64,000 bases of DNA from Aeoliella straminimaris (GCF_024054565.1 NZ_JAMXLR010000036.1:372001-436000); one strand, 5' to 3'. Counted from the stretch's first letter, positions 31,032 through 41,400 are shown. Translations and numbers: made by a program. Notes: generated by a model not told the origin, from the sequence alone.

Positions 31032-33338
31032 TCAACCAGAAAGCTTGCGCCAACGATATGCGATCGTACTCAGCATGGCCAAGCTCACCAGCGCCAAGTT
31101 GCTTGGCTCCGGTACGGCGTTCTGGCTCGACGACGCGGCCACCGCGCCGTAGTTGGCCTTCCAGATGGTGTACTGCTGGCTGCCAACGTTCGTGGCGTAC
31201 GGGTTGTTGAATAGCGAGCTGGCCTGGCCGCCCAGGTTGTTGCGCCACACGGTGTAGTCGGCCAGGTCGACGATGCCGTCGTTGTTGTAGTCGCCTGCCA
31301 GACCGGTCGGCAGGTTTCGCCAGTTGAGTGTGAAGGACGAGACATCGGACACGCCGAACTCGTTGCTCACCGCTTCTACCTCGATGGTGGTGGAGGCTTC
31401 CCGCGCGGAGCGTGGCAGGTCGCGGACGAAGAACGAGTTGTTCAGTGTCCCGCCCAGGAAGGTGCGGACGCCGCCGGGCGTGACCTTGTACAAGTTGTAG
31501 TAGTACACCTCGTTCGTTCCGTCCCCGGCGTAGTCGGCCGAGTGCTCCCACTCGAGACGCATGGTGTACCGCGTGCTGTCGACCTGCGCGTAGTCCAGCA
31601 GCACGAGGTTCGTAGGCGCCACGGGGGCATCCGCCTGGCCCTCGATCACGCCCAGGCGGCCGATGTTGATGTCGTAGTTGGAGTCGCTGCCATCGAAACG
31701 CAGTCCGAGTTGCGCGATGGTGCGGCCGCGGAACTGCGAGAGCGGCAGCGTGACCAGCTCCCAATCGGCCCCCGTGCTTGTGCCGACAGGCAAGGCGGTG
31801 AACGAAGTGGGATCGTCCGCGAAGGCGACCAGCACTTCCATGTTGGAATCGGTCGCTGGTGCGGCCGTTTTGAAGGCCACCTGCAGGTTGGAACTGGACG
31901 ACACCCGCAGGCTCGTGGCGTACAGCCGGAGGTCGTTCTGGCTGGTGAGGTTACCGCTGACGCGGAGGCTGCTGCCACCGTAGAAGGCGTCGTCGAAATC
32001 AATCTCGGGCGTGAGTGGGTTGGATGACGCATCGAGCAGCCATCGCCAGGTGGGAACCACGTCCTGCAGACCCAGGTTGTTCCACTCACCACTGCGGGAG
32101 AGCTCGCCATCGACCCAATAGTTGAAGCCTTGTCCCATGTTGAAGTTGGTGACGAACGCATCGCCGGAGATCGGCGACTTGGCCGGCACGTAGTGAGCCA
32201 TTCCCTTCCAGTTGCGCGAGCCAACACTGCCGGAAGTGTCGCTGGGGTCGCCGTTGGCTCCCACCCAGAACTGGCTATCACGCTCGTAGAAGCCTTCGAT
32301 GGTGCTGGTGGAGTTGAGTGTCCACTCCGGACGGTAGAACCCTAGCGACGAGCGGTGCGGCTGTCCTTCGGGAAAGGCGTCGTCCAGCGACACGCGATTC
32401 TGATTCCAGCCCGAACCTTCCACGTCCACGCCGGCGTAGATCTCGTACTTGTCGCGGCCCAGTTGTTCGGCGTAGTTGCCCGAGTTGTTCAGCTTCGAGG
32501 CGTTCCAGCGAAAGTCGAGGAACATGCTGTCCGCGGCCCGGTCGTCGGTCGACGAGCCTTCGTAGTAGGAATTGTTGCTTTGGTTCAGCTCGCCCTGCCA
32601 GCTGATGCTGCCGTTCTCGAGCATCGAATCGTACCACACGACGTCCAGGTCGCTGTTATTCTGGATGTACTTCATGAACTCTCGGGTCTGCGATGCCAGT
32701 TCGGGGTCGGCGCCGTGGGTTTCCTGGTTAAAGAACCAGCCGTCGAAGCCATTGCGCTCGGCAACTTCGATCAGTTGGTCGGCCACGGGAAAACGGCCGG
32801 CACGCCGTTCGTAGACCAGGTCTTCCAGTCGCCCGATGTCGCCGCCGTAGACGTTGGGAGGCAGGAAGATGGTGCCATAAACGGGCACCCCGTTTCGATG
32901 CGCGGCGTCGATGATCGGCCCGTTGGGCGCCAGGATGTTTCCTTCGCCCGCCGAGCCACCCCAGAACACCAGGGCGTCGACGTATTGCCAGTGGCTAAAG
33001 GCGTAGTAGCGGTGGCTGTCGCTGCCCTGCGAGGGGTTGTTCGACGTGGCATGAAAAGCAGCCAGCGACATGATTCGCGCTTCGTTCGGCCGCGCGTGGG
33101 GATTGGCCTGCAGGGCAGGATTCAAGAACCGGCTGGCAAGCGGTACGCTCCCCTTGTTGAACTGCGCATCGGGGTCGGTGTGGTAGTCGTAGCCCAGCAG
33201 CGGATTCGGATCCGAGTTAGGTTTCCAATACGACACGTACGGCTGCAGCGGCAAATCGGCCCGGCAATCGAGCGTGCCGGCGCAAGTGGCGAGAATGGCA
33301 AGTACTACGCACGACCCGTAGGGTCTGATGGACATCAT
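31032..33338 (-). CDS. Secreted GH85 endo-beta-N-acetylglucosaminidase with dockerin-like segment and PEP-CTERM anchor
   Basis: The 768-aa protein has a signal peptide and a GH85 barrel. YVSYWKPN begins it, and GFDGWFFNQET (about residues 197-207) carries the catalytic pair N204 and E206 that promote substrate-assisted cleavage. VVWYDSM follows. It should cut the GlcNAc-beta-1,4-GlcNAc core of N-glycans. A beta-sandwich region (about 430-640), DYNNDGIVDLADYTVWRNNLGG with a second ...QQYTIWKANYG (dockerin-like) and VPEPSNLALVSLAML (PEP-CTERM) complete it. The product would be held at the cell surface. NagA and NagB lie about 5 kb away. Confidence 0.92.
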   Translation of the reverse strand: MMSIRPYGSCVVLAILATCAGTLDCRADLPLQPYVSYWKPNSDPNPLLGYDYHTDPDAQFNKGSVPLASRFLNPALQANPHARPNEARIMSLAAFHATSNNPSQGSDSHRYYAFSHWQYVDALVFWGGSAGEGNILAPNGPIIDAAHRNGVPVYGTIFLPPNVYGGDIGRLEDLVYERRAGRFPVADQLIEVAERNGFDGWFFNQETHGADPELASQTREFMKYIQNNSDLDVVWYDSMLENGSISWQGELNQSNNSYYEGSSTDDRAADSMFLDFRWNASKLNNSGNYAEQLGRDKYEIYAGVDVEGSGWNQNRVSLDDAFPEGQPHRSSLGFYRPEWTLNSTSTIEGFYERDSQFWVGANGDPSDTSGSVGSRNWKGMAHYVPAKSPISGDAFVTNFNMGQGFNYWVDGELSRSGEWNNLGLQDVVPTWRWLLDASSNPLTPEIDFDDAFYGGSSLRVSGNLTSQNDLRLYATSLRVSSSSNLQVAFKTAAPATDSNMEVLVAFADDPTSFTALPVGTSTGADWELVTLPLSQFRGRTIAQLGLRFDGSDSNYDINIGRLGVIEGQADAPVAPTNLVLLDYAQVDSTRYTMRLEWEHSADYAGDGTNEVYYYNLYKVTPGGVRTFLGGTLNNSFFVRDLPRSAREASTTIEVEAVSNEFGVSDVSSFTLNWRNLPTGLAGDYNNDGIVDLADYTVWRNNLGGQASSLFNNPYATNVGSQQYTIWKANYGAVAASSSQNAVPEPSNLALVSLAMLSTIAYRWRKLSG

Positions 33339-33489
33339 GAGCCTCCGTCAACGTCTGTTCCGAAGCCTCCATTATAAACACAGACGGCGGCGCAGGGATG
33401 GGCCACGCTGGCCAAATTGCGAGCCAACGAGGAAAGATTGTGCGGTGCGAGGTGCGAATTCGCCCAGGCTTGCTTGCGGACCTCCTCCG

Positions 33490-34038
33490 CTACTCGAAGC
33501 CCTCGTGCGCGAGGTACTCGTTCTTCAGCTCCACGTAGTGGGCGGGCGAGTAAGTGAAGAACTTGCGTTCCTGCTCGGTGATGGGGCGGAGTTGGCGACA
33601 CGGATTGCCGACATATACGAAGCCGGTCTCCAAATGCTTGCCGGGCGGCACGACGCAGCCGGCGCCGACCATCACCTCGTCGTCGATCACGGCACCATCG
33701 TTCACAATGGCGCCAATGCCAATGAGCACGCGGTTGCCCACCTTGCAGCCATGCACCACGGCGCTGTGGCCGATGACCACGTCTTCGCCAATTTCCAGGG
33801 GAAAGCCGCCCGGGTTGAAGTCGCTGGGGTGCGTGATGTGCAGTACGACGTTGTCCTGCACATTGGAGCGATTGCCCACGCGAATCGAGTGCATATCGCC
33901 GCGGACGGAAGCCCCGGGCCACACCGAAACGTCGTTGCCTAGCACGACGTCGCCCAGCACGGTGGCCGTCGCCGCAATGTAGACACGTGTACCGAGCGAC
34001 GGCGTCGCCCCACGAAAGCTTCTAGTTCGAGATTGCAT
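33490..34038 (-). CDS. Gamma-carbonic anhydrase-like left-handed beta-helix protein
   Basis: The 182-aa protein is built of hexapeptide repeats (YIAATATVLGDVVLGNDVSVWPGASVRGD...VIGHSAVVHGCKVGNRVLIGIGAIV). It has the conserved N-V-Q-D-N-x-V-x-H and GHSAxxHGC blocks whose His residues bind zinc in gamma-class carbonic anhydrases. Many members of this family (YrdA/PaaY-like) are active or structural homologues of carbonic anhydrase. The ATG at 34038 begins at the first repeat; the upstream extension to 34215 lacks similarity. Confidence 0.9.
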   Translation of the reverse strand: MQSRTRSFRGATPSLGTRVYIAATATVLGDVVLGNDVSVWPGASVRGDMHSIRVGNRSNVQDNVVLHITHPSDFNPGGFPLEIGEDVVIGHSAVVHGCKVGNRVLIGIGAIVNDGAVIDDEVMVGAGCVVPPGKHLETGFVYVGNPCRQLRPITEQERKFFTYSPAHYVELKNEYLAHEGFE

Positions 34039-34203
34039 GGTCGATTTCTCCAGGTTTCTTTCCGCCGAGGCGATTATCCGCCATGCGGGGGAAGAGAACA
34101 AGCTACCGCGGTCTGGTTGGGACTTGTTGGAGTAGCGACTATACTTTTGCAGAATGCGAGTTGCAGAATCCGACCATTTCGCGCCGCTGCCGGCTTCGTC
34201 GTG

Positions 34204-34479
34204 ATGATTGAGCAAAAACTTCTGAGCCTTGTTCTTACGTTCCTAGGGACCGTGCTGTTTATTGCGGGGATCTACTCGTTCCGGGCGCTACGGCGTCTCG
34301 ATCCTCCGGCAGAGAGTCTGGAGAAGGACACGTTCAGGAGCAGCATCTCGCTGGCCTTTGCCACAGGCGAGCGAAGTCCCGAGTTCCGCCGACGACAGCG
34401 GCAAACGGTGCTGTACTTTAGTGCTGCCATCCTGTTGCTGTACGTCGGCCGATTTGTCGTGTTGTCCGCGACGCAGTAA
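34204..34479 (+). CDS. Small two-helix membrane protein
   Basis: The 91-aa product has a hydrophobic segment at each end (LSLVLTFLGTVLFIAGIYSF and TVLYFSAAILLLYVGRFVVL) separated by a charged loop. Its start is taken at 34204. No family is recognised. Confidence 0.6.
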   Translation: MIEQKLLSLVLTFLGTVLFIAGIYSFRALRRLDPPAESLEKDTFRSSISLAFATGERSPEFRRRQRQTVLYFSAAILLLYVGRFVVLSATQ

Positions 34480-34528
34480 AGATGATGCGTCGCTAGTCGT
34501 ACAGAAATAGGGTACCGTTTTCGGCCAG

Positions 34529-34954
34529 GTGATACTTGTGACACGTTGGATTTTGCGAATCGGCTATGTGGCGATTGTGGCGGTGGTTATTCTCAGCGCG
34601 ATCGCTATCTACCAAGGTATCGTGGCCGCAAGGCATGGCAAGGAGACCTTGCAGGCGACGCTTCTGGTAGTCGATCTGATTAAGCAGCACGTCGAAACGC
34701 ACGACGGCGCGTGGCCCGGCTCATGGGCCGATCTGGAGAAGATCACGCCGCCCCGTTCGTCGATCTACGAGTGGCCCGCGGACCTGCAGCAGGTTCAGCA
34801 GCGGGTGGAGGTCGACTTTGCGGCCGATCCGCGGCAGATTGCCCAGCAGACGCCCGAAGAGTTCAAAGCGGTGCTGCCAATCGGCTACTACTACACGTAC
34901 AAGGACAAGGGCTCGGTGCAGGCGCTGATCGATGCGGTGGGCGAGCATCAATAG
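34529..34954 (+). CDS. Hypothetical single-pass membrane protein
   Basis: The 141-aa protein has one N-terminal membrane helix (IGYVAIVAVVILSAIAIYQGI). A soluble domain follows (HVETHDGAWPGSWADLEKITPPR...YYYTYKDKGSVQALIDAVG) with the general look of pilin-like or minor secreted planctomycete proteins. Function unknown. It is convergent with the NRAMP-like gene. Confidence 0.65.
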   Translation: MILVTRWILRIGYVAIVAVVILSAIAIYQGIVAARHGKETLQATLLVVDLIKQHVETHDGAWPGSWADLEKITPPRSSIYEWPADLQQVQQRVEVDFAADPRQIAQQTPEEFKAVLPIGYYYTYKDKGSVQALIDAVGEHQ

Positions 34955-34976
34955 CCTGAGGCCGCTCGATGCTTGG

Positions 34977-36305
34977 CTACAAGAGGTTGATGAGCGTGCG
35001 GGCGGCCAGCACCAACGTGACACATAGCCCAATGGCTCCAACGACCAGCAGCACGATGGGCACGGGGCGCTGCTGCTTACTGCCAGAGAGCCCCAGCCAC
35101 ACCATCAGGGCGGCCAGCGGAGGAAGGCCAATCACAGTGAGCGCCTGGGCAAACACAATGAAGTTCACCGAGTTCTTGCCGGCGAGCGTCGAGTAGCACG
35201 CGATTGCCATGCCCACCACCAGGGCGAGCACCGTGAGCCGCTTGGCCCAAACGTCGTTCACCGAGCTTCCCCATCCGAGACCATCGGACAGCACGGTTCC
35301 TCCCAACAACGCGTTCCCCAGGAAGCCGCTAAACGCCGCGGCGAAGATGCCACAAGAGAAAAGTATCGACGCAAAGGGGCCGAACAACGGTTCGAGTTGA
35401 CGCGCGATTTCAGCGGTGGAGTTAAGCTGCTCTGGCGCCACGTTGCCATGCAGGGCGGCGGCGCTGGTGATCATGATGGTGGCTGAGATGATTCCCAAGA
35501 GGGCGATGCCAACGATGGAGTCGCCGAGCCCCTTGCGTGCTTCGGCCACGCTCCAACCTTTGTCGCGGACCAGGTAACACTGATAGAACGCCGCCGCCAC
35601 GGAAAACGTGGTCGCCACGAGCCCCAGCAACGGCCATAGTGCTTGCGGCGCCGAATCGCCACCTTCCGGCAAGCTGGGAACGAGGCCTTGGAAAACTTCG
35701 ACCACCGACGGGCGGACCAGCAGCAAGTTCGCGCCGAACCCGATAAGCATCATCAACACCAGGCCCATCATCAGCAGTTCCAACGGGCGGTAGAGTCGTC
35801 GCACGCCCAGCACGGTGACGATTGCGATGGCGTTAAGGACCAGCAGCGAAATCAACTTGGTGGTATGGGAAGCTGGCGCGGATTCTTCGGTCGATTCGGA
35901 AGTCTCCGCATTGTCTTCCGACGCATCTGCTGGTTGAGCATCACTCGCCCGCGCCGGGGCGAGTCCATCGATCGATGCAATCACCGCCGCGTTGTTGCCC
36001 GCCTGAAAGCACGCGACAATCAAAAACACCAGCACTCCAATCACCACCGCCGCTGGGCGTCCTAGGGTGTCGGCCAGGTACTGGCAGGGAGTGCGCGTGG
36101 TCGTTGCCCCCAAAAAGGCGCCCAGCGCGGTCATGCCCATCATCAACAGTACTGCGGTCGCCAGTACCCACAACATGCTGTAGCCGAACTGGCAGCCCAC
36201 CTTCGAACTCGTCAGCACGCTGCCGGGGCCGAGTACGATGGACGCCACGATGATGGCCGGTCCGATAGCACGGCCGACACCTTTCACTCCTTGCCAAGCA
36301 CTCAT
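34977..36305 (-). CDS. NRAMP-like divalent metal transporter, divergent
   Basis: The 442-aa protein has about 11 membrane helices and NRAMP-like helix 1 (IGPAIIVASIVLGPGSVLTSSKVGCQFGYS) and helix 2. The canonical metal-binding DPGN of helix 1 is replaced by GPGS. Helix 6 reads MITSAAALHGN instead of a typical MPH motif. The key metal ligands are therefore not conserved, as in NRAMP-related transporters with altered substrates. A cytosolic acidic loop (DASEDNAETSESTEES) is inserted near residue 135. Substrate is uncertain. Confidence 0.82.
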   Translation of the reverse strand: MSAWQGVKGVGRAIGPAIIVASIVLGPGSVLTSSKVGCQFGYSMLWVLATAVLLMMGMTALGAFLGATTTRTPCQYLADTLGRPAAVVIGVLVFLIVACFQAGNNAAVIASIDGLAPARASDAQPADASEDNAETSESTEESAPASHTTKLISLLVLNAIAIVTVLGVRRLYRPLELLMMGLVLMMLIGFGANLLLVRPSVVEVFQGLVPSLPEGGDSAPQALWPLLGLVATTFSVAAAFYQCYLVRDKGWSVAEARKGLGDSIVGIALLGIISATIMITSAAALHGNVAPEQLNSTAEIARQLEPLFGPFASILFSCGIFAAAFSGFLGNALLGGTVLSDGLGWGSSVNDVWAKRLTVLALVVGMAIACYSTLAGKNSVNFIVFAQALTVIGLPPLAALMVWLGLSGSKQQRPVPIVLLVVGAIGLCVTLVLAARTLINLL

Positions 36306-36353
36306 TATAAGGCTGCCATGCTAAGTAGATTTAAGGAAATGGACGCGCAGCGC

Positions 36354-37370
36354 CTACGGCGTTGAAGGAGCGTCGCTGGCCACGGCGTTCTCGAGCAGTT
36401 GCTGCACGTCTACCGGTTGTCCACCTTGCTGCATACTCTGCTCGGCAGCTTCCATAAAGGCCAGCAGCTCCAACGTTTCTTCCATCGAGACGGGCGGCTT
36501 GCGCGACACGAAAAACTCGCCAATCTCCTCCACCAGTGGCGCGTAGCCATCGAAGCCAACCAGCGTACGGATATTCTGGCTGCCATAGACGGTCGCCGAA
36601 TACGGTTTGCTTCCGCCGGGGCCATGCTTCAGTCCGCGAAACACGCCACACCGGCCGTTTTCCCAGGTTCCCATCGCTACGCACTCGTTGTCGGTTTCCA
36701 GGCACACCACCCGCTGGCAGCCGGTGCCGAGCAGGGCGTACAGCGATTCGACGCCATGAATGCCGTACCAGAATAGGGCAGGGTGCGTGGGGTCGGTCTT
36801 GTAGGGCGAAGTGGTTGTGGCGCCCTGCAGCGTGCCCAGCGAATCGTCGGCCTGCAGTTGCTGCATCTGCGCCGAGAAGCGAAGGGCCGAACTGGAGAAG
36901 CAGGGCGTACCCGTTTGCTGGGCAATCTTGTGGATTGCCACGGCATCGGCCAGCGACGCGGCACAAGGCTTGTCGATGAACACCGGCTTGCCCTGGGCGA
37001 TCTTCCGAAACTGCTCCAAATGCACCCGCCCATCGACGCTATGTAGCAGATAGGCGTCGCACTGCGAATCCAGGTCTGCGATGTGCTCGACAATTTCAAT
37101 GCCCATGTCGCCGAGTTGTTTGGTGAATCCTGCCACGCGATCTCGGCTCGAGGCGATGTCGTCGCTGCCCCCAGGGTAGGCGGCTACCACGGTAATGTCG
37201 GCCAGTGCGCCCGTGGCGCTCGAGCTGTTGATCAACTTGGCGAACGCCACCGCGTGTGATGTATCGCAACCGACAATGCCCACCCGAATGGGTTTGGCCA
37301 GCGAAGCCGATGCCAGCAGTAACGAGACAATCAGTCCGCTGATCACGCTCAAAATAGTGCGATTAAACAT
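36354..37370 (-). CDS. Exported Gfo/Idh/MocA family oxidoreductase
   Basis: The 338-aa protein has a signal peptide (ILSVISGLIVSLLLASASLA) and then a Rossmann start (IRVGIVGCDTSHAVAFAKLI). DKPCAASLADAVAIHKIA corresponds to the family E/D-K-P signature. Enzymes of this family act on sugars and aminosugars, in some cases with tightly bound NAD and no external cofactor. It lies 25 bases after nagB, which suggests a role in amino-sugar or glycan use. Confidence 0.86.
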   Translation of the reverse strand: MFNRTILSVISGLIVSLLLASASLAKPIRVGIVGCDTSHAVAFAKLINSSSATGALADITVVAAYPGGSDDIASSRDRVAGFTKQLGDMGIEIVEHIADLDSQCDAYLLHSVDGRVHLEQFRKIAQGKPVFIDKPCAASLADAVAIHKIAQQTGTPCFSSSALRFSAQMQQLQADDSLGTLQGATTTSPYKTDPTHPALFWYGIHGVESLYALLGTGCQRVVCLETDNECVAMGTWENGRCGVFRGLKHGPGGSKPYSATVYGSQNIRTLVGFDGYAPLVEEIGEFFVSRKPPVSMEETLELLAFMEAAEQSMQQGGQPVDVQQLLENAVASDAPSTP

Positions 37371-37394
37371 GATGAGTGCCTATGTGCCTGTCTG

Positions 37395-38141
37395 TTAGTA
37401 GTCGTTTTCAAGGAGGGAGGCCGCCGGAGTGTCCAGAAACAGTATGGTGGCGGCGTGTTGCTGGAGAATCGACGCCGGCACAACCGGAGTGACGGGGCCT
37501 TCCACCGCATTGCGGACCGCTTGAGACTTCCGCTCATCCGGCACCGTGCACACGATGTGATGGCTCTTGAGTATCTGCTGGATGCTCATCGTAATGGCGT
37601 GCGTTGGCACGTCGTCGAGCGTGGCGAACCACCCCTCGCCGGTCTGTTGCTGCCGGCATGCTTCATCCAGGGCAACACACAGGTAAGGCTGCTCGGTCTC
37701 GAAGTCGGCCGGCGGGTCGTTGAATGCCAGGTGCCCGTTCTCGCCGATGCCCACGAATGCGACGTCGATTGGATGTTGCTGGAGGATGTCGCCCACGCGT
37801 CGGCACTCGTGCTCCGCGTCTGCTTCGCCATCGAGGTAGTGAAACGCACGTAGCGGCACCGGCAATTTGCTGACGAAGTTCGACCACAGGTAGCCTCGAA
37901 ACGATCCCCGGTGGCGAAAGGGAAGGTCGATGTACTCGTCGAGGTGAAAGCCGGTGACGCTCTGCCAGTCGATGTCGACCCATTCGACCAGGTTGCCGAG
38001 CATCTGAAGTTGCGAAGCTCCTGTGGCCACCACAATGTTGGCTTGACCACGTTGTGCGATGGCTTGCCGAATGAGCTGGGCGCCGTGATCCGCGGCCGCG
38101 GCGGACATGGTACTGGCGTCGGGAGAGATGCTTACTTGCAT
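37395..38141 (-). CDS. nagB: Glucosamine-6-phosphate deaminase
   Basis: The 248-aa enzyme carries [40 protein letters not shown] and [18 protein letters not shown], the standard NagB active-site blocks with the catalytic Asp, Glu and His. It converts glucosamine-6-P to fructose-6-P and ammonia. The ATG at 38141 is preferred over 38171, since the family starts there. It is 53 bases downstream of nagA. Confidence 0.93.
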   Translation of the reverse strand: MQVSISPDASTMSAAAADHGAQLIRQAIAQRGQANIVVATGASQLQMLGNLVEWVDIDWQSVTGFHLDEYIDLPFRHRGSFRGYLWSNFVSKLPVPLRAFHYLDGEADAEHECRRVGDILQQHPIDVAFVGIGENGHLAFNDPPADFETEQPYLCVALDEACRQQQTGEGWFATLDDVPTHAITMSIQQILKSHHIVCTVPDERKSQAVRNAVEGPVTPVVPASILQQHAATILFLDTPAASLLENDY

Positions 38142-38193
38142 AGGGGAATGACTCCGGTCTGGTGAATTCAATGTTTGTAAGGTGACCGCGCGG

Positions 38194-39108
38194 CTAGGTT
38201 AGTTCGAGCCCGATGGCCCTCTGGGGATTCTCGAACGTCAACTTTCGAATCTCGGAGTCGGAAAGTCCGAGCTCGTCGCGCAGGTGGTTTGCCACCGCGG
38301 GCATGGTGGAGGCCGAACCGACCAGGTTCTGTCGATCTGCCGACCACGTAGCCAGATGCTCGTCGACCACCACTTGCTGCGAGCCCAACTGAAATACGCC
38401 AGGCCCGCGACCGGCAGCGGCGATCGCATCGGTGACAATAAAGGCACGCTCCAGCCCGGTGCGGGCCAGATAGTTTCGCAGCGCATTGAACGGCACGTGG
38501 ACTCCGTCGGCAATGAACCCGATGGCCAGCTTCTCCGAGAAGCTGAGCGCCCGCTGGATGATATTGTCATGACGATGCATCAGAAGTGGGCAGCCATTTC
38601 CCAGATGCGTGAACATCGAGAGTCCGGCGTCGATGCTGGCGGCCAGTTCGTCCTTGCTCGGATTGCAATGGCCGGCCGAAACGGTGATGCCGCTATCGGC
38701 TAGCAACTTGGTTACTTTACCGCCAGGGTCGCACTCCGGCGCCAAGGTGACAATCCGGGTGAGTCCCGCTGCTGCATCCAGAAGTCGATGCATCGAGTCG
38801 ACATCGGCCCCGCGAACGGCATCCTGAGGGTGGGCACCAACGTAGCCGGTCTCGGGATTGATGAACGGGCCTTCGATGTGGATGCCGCGAATCATCTTGG
38901 CGACCAGTTCGTCCTGCTCACAAGCGCGAGCAATGTTGGCCAATCGCGCGCCCATTTGGTCCAATTCGGCTGTGATCACGGTGGCCAAGATGCCGGCCAC
39001 TTGATGATCCGCCAGTTCGCGGCACACTGTGCGCGCATCTTCGACAGACAAAGCGTCTGCATTGAAGTCCACACCAGCGTAGCCGTTGACTTGTAAATCG
39101 AAGTACAT
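38194..39108 (-). CDS. nagA: N-acetylglucosamine-6-phosphate deacetylase
   Basis: The 304-aa amidohydrolase begins [38 protein letters not shown] supplies the metal-binding Glu, and [12 protein letters not shown] the His; [17 protein letters not shown] has the catalytic Asp. It is shorter than usual (about 380 aa) because the N-terminal small beta domain is mostly missing; the barrel starts almost at once. It removes acetate from GlcNAc-6-P before NagB. An ATG at 39294 would add 62 unlike residues. Confidence 0.88.
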   Translation of the reverse strand: MYFDLQVNGYAGVDFNADALSVEDARTVCRELADHQVAGILATVITAELDQMGARLANIARACEQDELVAKMIRGIHIEGPFINPETGYVGAHPQDAVRGADVDSMHRLLDAAAGLTRIVTLAPECDPGGKVTKLLADSGITVSAGHCNPSKDELAASIDAGLSMFTHLGNGCPLLMHRHDNIIQRALSFSEKLAIGFIADGVHVPFNALRNYLARTGLERAFIVTDAIAAAGRGPGVFQLGSQQVVVDEHLATWSADRQNLVGSASTMPAVANHLRDELGLSDSEIRKLTFENPQRAIGLELT

Positions 39109-40065
39109 AGTGTGGGCGAAGCGTAACGAGCGAACGGAAGCAGCGGTGACAGTATATATTGTCTTGCTAGGAGAAAGCCATTCCCGCCCCCGATGCACCG
39201 CGGTCTGAAGTGAGAAGTAAGCCCCTGGTTGACGGATTCTTGGTGTCGGGATGAGGGAATGACTGAAAGGCGACGCCCGTCTGGCGGATGCCACCTCGTG
39301 GTTCCCGTATGCTTCGAGTGATGACTACGCCCAGTCACGACCGTTGCCGCGACCTACCTTGCGCGAGCTACAAAGAACAGCGGCGCACCCTCTGGCGACA
39401 AGCCTGGGCTAACCTAGCGTGGCGTGGCAGGACGAGACGAACGCTCGTGTGAGCGTCGTCACGGTGACCGAACCGATTCCCGCGGCGTCGGGGCGACGCA
39501 TCGTTCGGAGTATTTGCCTTTGGCTGGCTGTGGGATGAATCGCCTATGTCCTCAAGTCTGAGGTATTCGGTCTAGACCGTCCAATGCGATGTGTTTACCC
39601 CACTGTCGTGGGGGTGTGCGTCTCATGTGAAACTCTAAGCTATTGCGGTTGCAAATCTTGCTGCGCCAGGCCCACTAGAGCGCGGAACGCAGGCGAGAGG
39701 TGCCGGCATCGTTGCAAGCAGTGGATGAATCGCTAGTGTGTTCAGAGAAATTCTGCTGAACTTGCCTTCCAGATGCTTCGCGCAGTTGCTCGGCGGCCTA
39801 TACTGAACTTTGAGGAGGGGGGCTCTTCAATCAACACTCCATGCTGGAGTCTTGGTCCGAGCTCTTCTTGGGATCGATTTGCAGCATTCGTTGCAGTATG
39901 CGGTGCGCAGTGGGGCTGCTTCGGTTGTGCGTGGTGCCGATAGTGGCCGTCGTTACGTCGCTTGTTCAAGCAATTCAGCTTCAGAGTGTGACTCGATAAT
40001 ACGGAGTGGGGATTCTCCCCAACTCTGCAGGAGGGATTCCCACGTTATCTGCTGAGGGGTGATGG
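39109..40065. other. Long intergenic region upstream of the patatin gene
   Basis: In these about 950 bases I see no convincing gene. Near the right end, GTGGGGATTCTCCCC (40006-40020) and GAGGGATTCCCAC (40031-40043) can pair as an imperfect stem that ends 22 bases before the patatin start. It may be a leader structure. No tRNA, rRNA or known riboswitch is recognised. Confidence 0.4.
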
Positions 40066-41298
40066 ATGACCGAACGCGATGATGCAATTGCGGCCGATCT
40101 CGACTCGCCGGTGGAGAGCCCGGTGATTCGGGATGGAAACGTCGAACTCGGGGAGAGTCAGGTCGAGAGGGGAATCGCCCTGGCTCTCTCCGGCGGCGGC
40201 TATCGGGCGATGTTGTTTCACGTGGGAGCCCTGTGGCGGCTGAAGGAACTCCAATTGCTCGCCGCGGTAAAACGAGTGGCCAGCGTGTCGGGCGGCTCGA
40301 TTACGGCGGGCGTGCTGGCGCTGAATTGGGATCGCATCGAGCGAGAATCGTCGGATACTTCTCGCTTTGTGGCTCACGTCGTTGCTCCCATTCGTGAACT
40401 GGCCGGCGAGACCATCGACGTCAGTGCGGTCGGCTGGGGCATGCTGAATCCGCTACGCACCATTGGCGATGAGGTGGCGGCCTACTATCGCAAGTACTTG
40501 TTCCAGGATCGAACACTGCAAGACTTGCCCGCGGGAGATACGCGATTCATTCTCACGGCCACCAGCGTGCAGACGGGTTCGCTGTGGAGGTTTTCGAGGC
40601 CGTACATGGGAGACTACCGCATCGGACTGTACGATGCACCCGACTTGGACATGGGCACCGTGGTGGCCGCCTCGTCCGCCTTTCCGCCGTTCCTATCGCC
40701 CATCACGGTCGACCTGGAGCCCTACGACATTCGTCCCGGTACGGAGGGCGAGCAGTTCGAGTCGCCCTGCAACGAGCAGGTGGTGCTGACCGATGGTGGT
40801 GTATACGACAACCTTGGCCTGGAACCGGTGTGGAAACGCTTCGATACCCTCTTGGTCAGCGATGGCGGCCGCACCATGGCGTTCGATCCCGAGCCTGCCA
40901 GCGATTGGGCCCGTCACTCGCGGCGTTTGATCGATCTGTTGCAGTCGCAGGTTAGTCGCTTGCGCCGGCGGCAGTTGATCGATTCGTTCGTCCGCGGCAG
41001 AGATAAGTCGATGGACCAGCGCGACGAAATGTTGCAGGCCTCCGGCCGGTGGGGTGTGTATTGGGGAATCGAAACCAACATCGACGACTACCATGTGCCG
41101 GACAAGCTGACCGCTCCGGTACGGCGGACGTCCTCCATTGCGGCCGTGGACACACGTTTGGCCGAGTTGGATTCGGCGACGCAGGAACTACTCATCAACT
41201 GGGGCTACGCCGTGTGCGATGCCGCCGTGCGGAGTGCCAATCTGGCGACCGAAATCCATGAGCATCCAGCTACGTTCCCGTACCAGCGAGGCATCTGA
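40066..41298 (+). CDS. Patatin-like phospholipase
   Basis: The 410-aa protein has the patatin/cPLA2-type catalytic layout: the oxyanion loop GGGYRAM (43-49), the nucleophile in SVSGGS (Ser75, with Ser in place of the usual first Gly of GxSxG), and the catalytic Asp243 in TDGGVYDN. It should hydrolyse acyl esters of lipids. No signal peptide is seen, so it acts in the cytosol or on the inner leaflet. It is the first gene of a three-gene plus-strand unit with the metalloprotease and MBL protein. Confidence 0.9.
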   Translation: MTERDDAIAADLDSPVESPVIRDGNVELGESQVERGIALALSGGGYRAMLFHVGALWRLKELQLLAAVKRVASVSGGSITAGVLALNWDRIERESSDTSRFVAHVVAPIRELAGETIDVSAVGWGMLNPLRTIGDEVAAYYRKYLFQDRTLQDLPAGDTRFILTATSVQTGSLWRFSRPYMGDYRIGLYDAPDLDMGTVVAASSAFPPFLSPITVDLEPYDIRPGTEGEQFESPCNEQVVLTDGGVYDNLGLEPVWKRFDTLLVSDGGRTMAFDPEPASDWARHSRRLIDLLQSQVSRLRRRQLIDSFVRGRDKSMDQRDEMLQASGRWGVYWGIETNIDDYHVPDKLTAPVRRTSSIAAVDTRLAELDSATQELLINWGYAVCDAAVRSANLATEIHEHPATFPYQRGI

Positions 41299-41400
41299 CA
41301 TCGCAACCGCCTCTGCTTTGTAGCAGAGGGAAACCCGCATCGACCGGCTCGACAAACTCTTGGGCAATCAATCAACACGTCCCCGGCGGCGAAAACTCTC

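Noticed and set aside
32355..33377. 340-codon plus-strand open frame opposite the GH85 gene
   Set aside because: The GH85 motifs and signal peptide are on the minus strand; this frame is a shadow.
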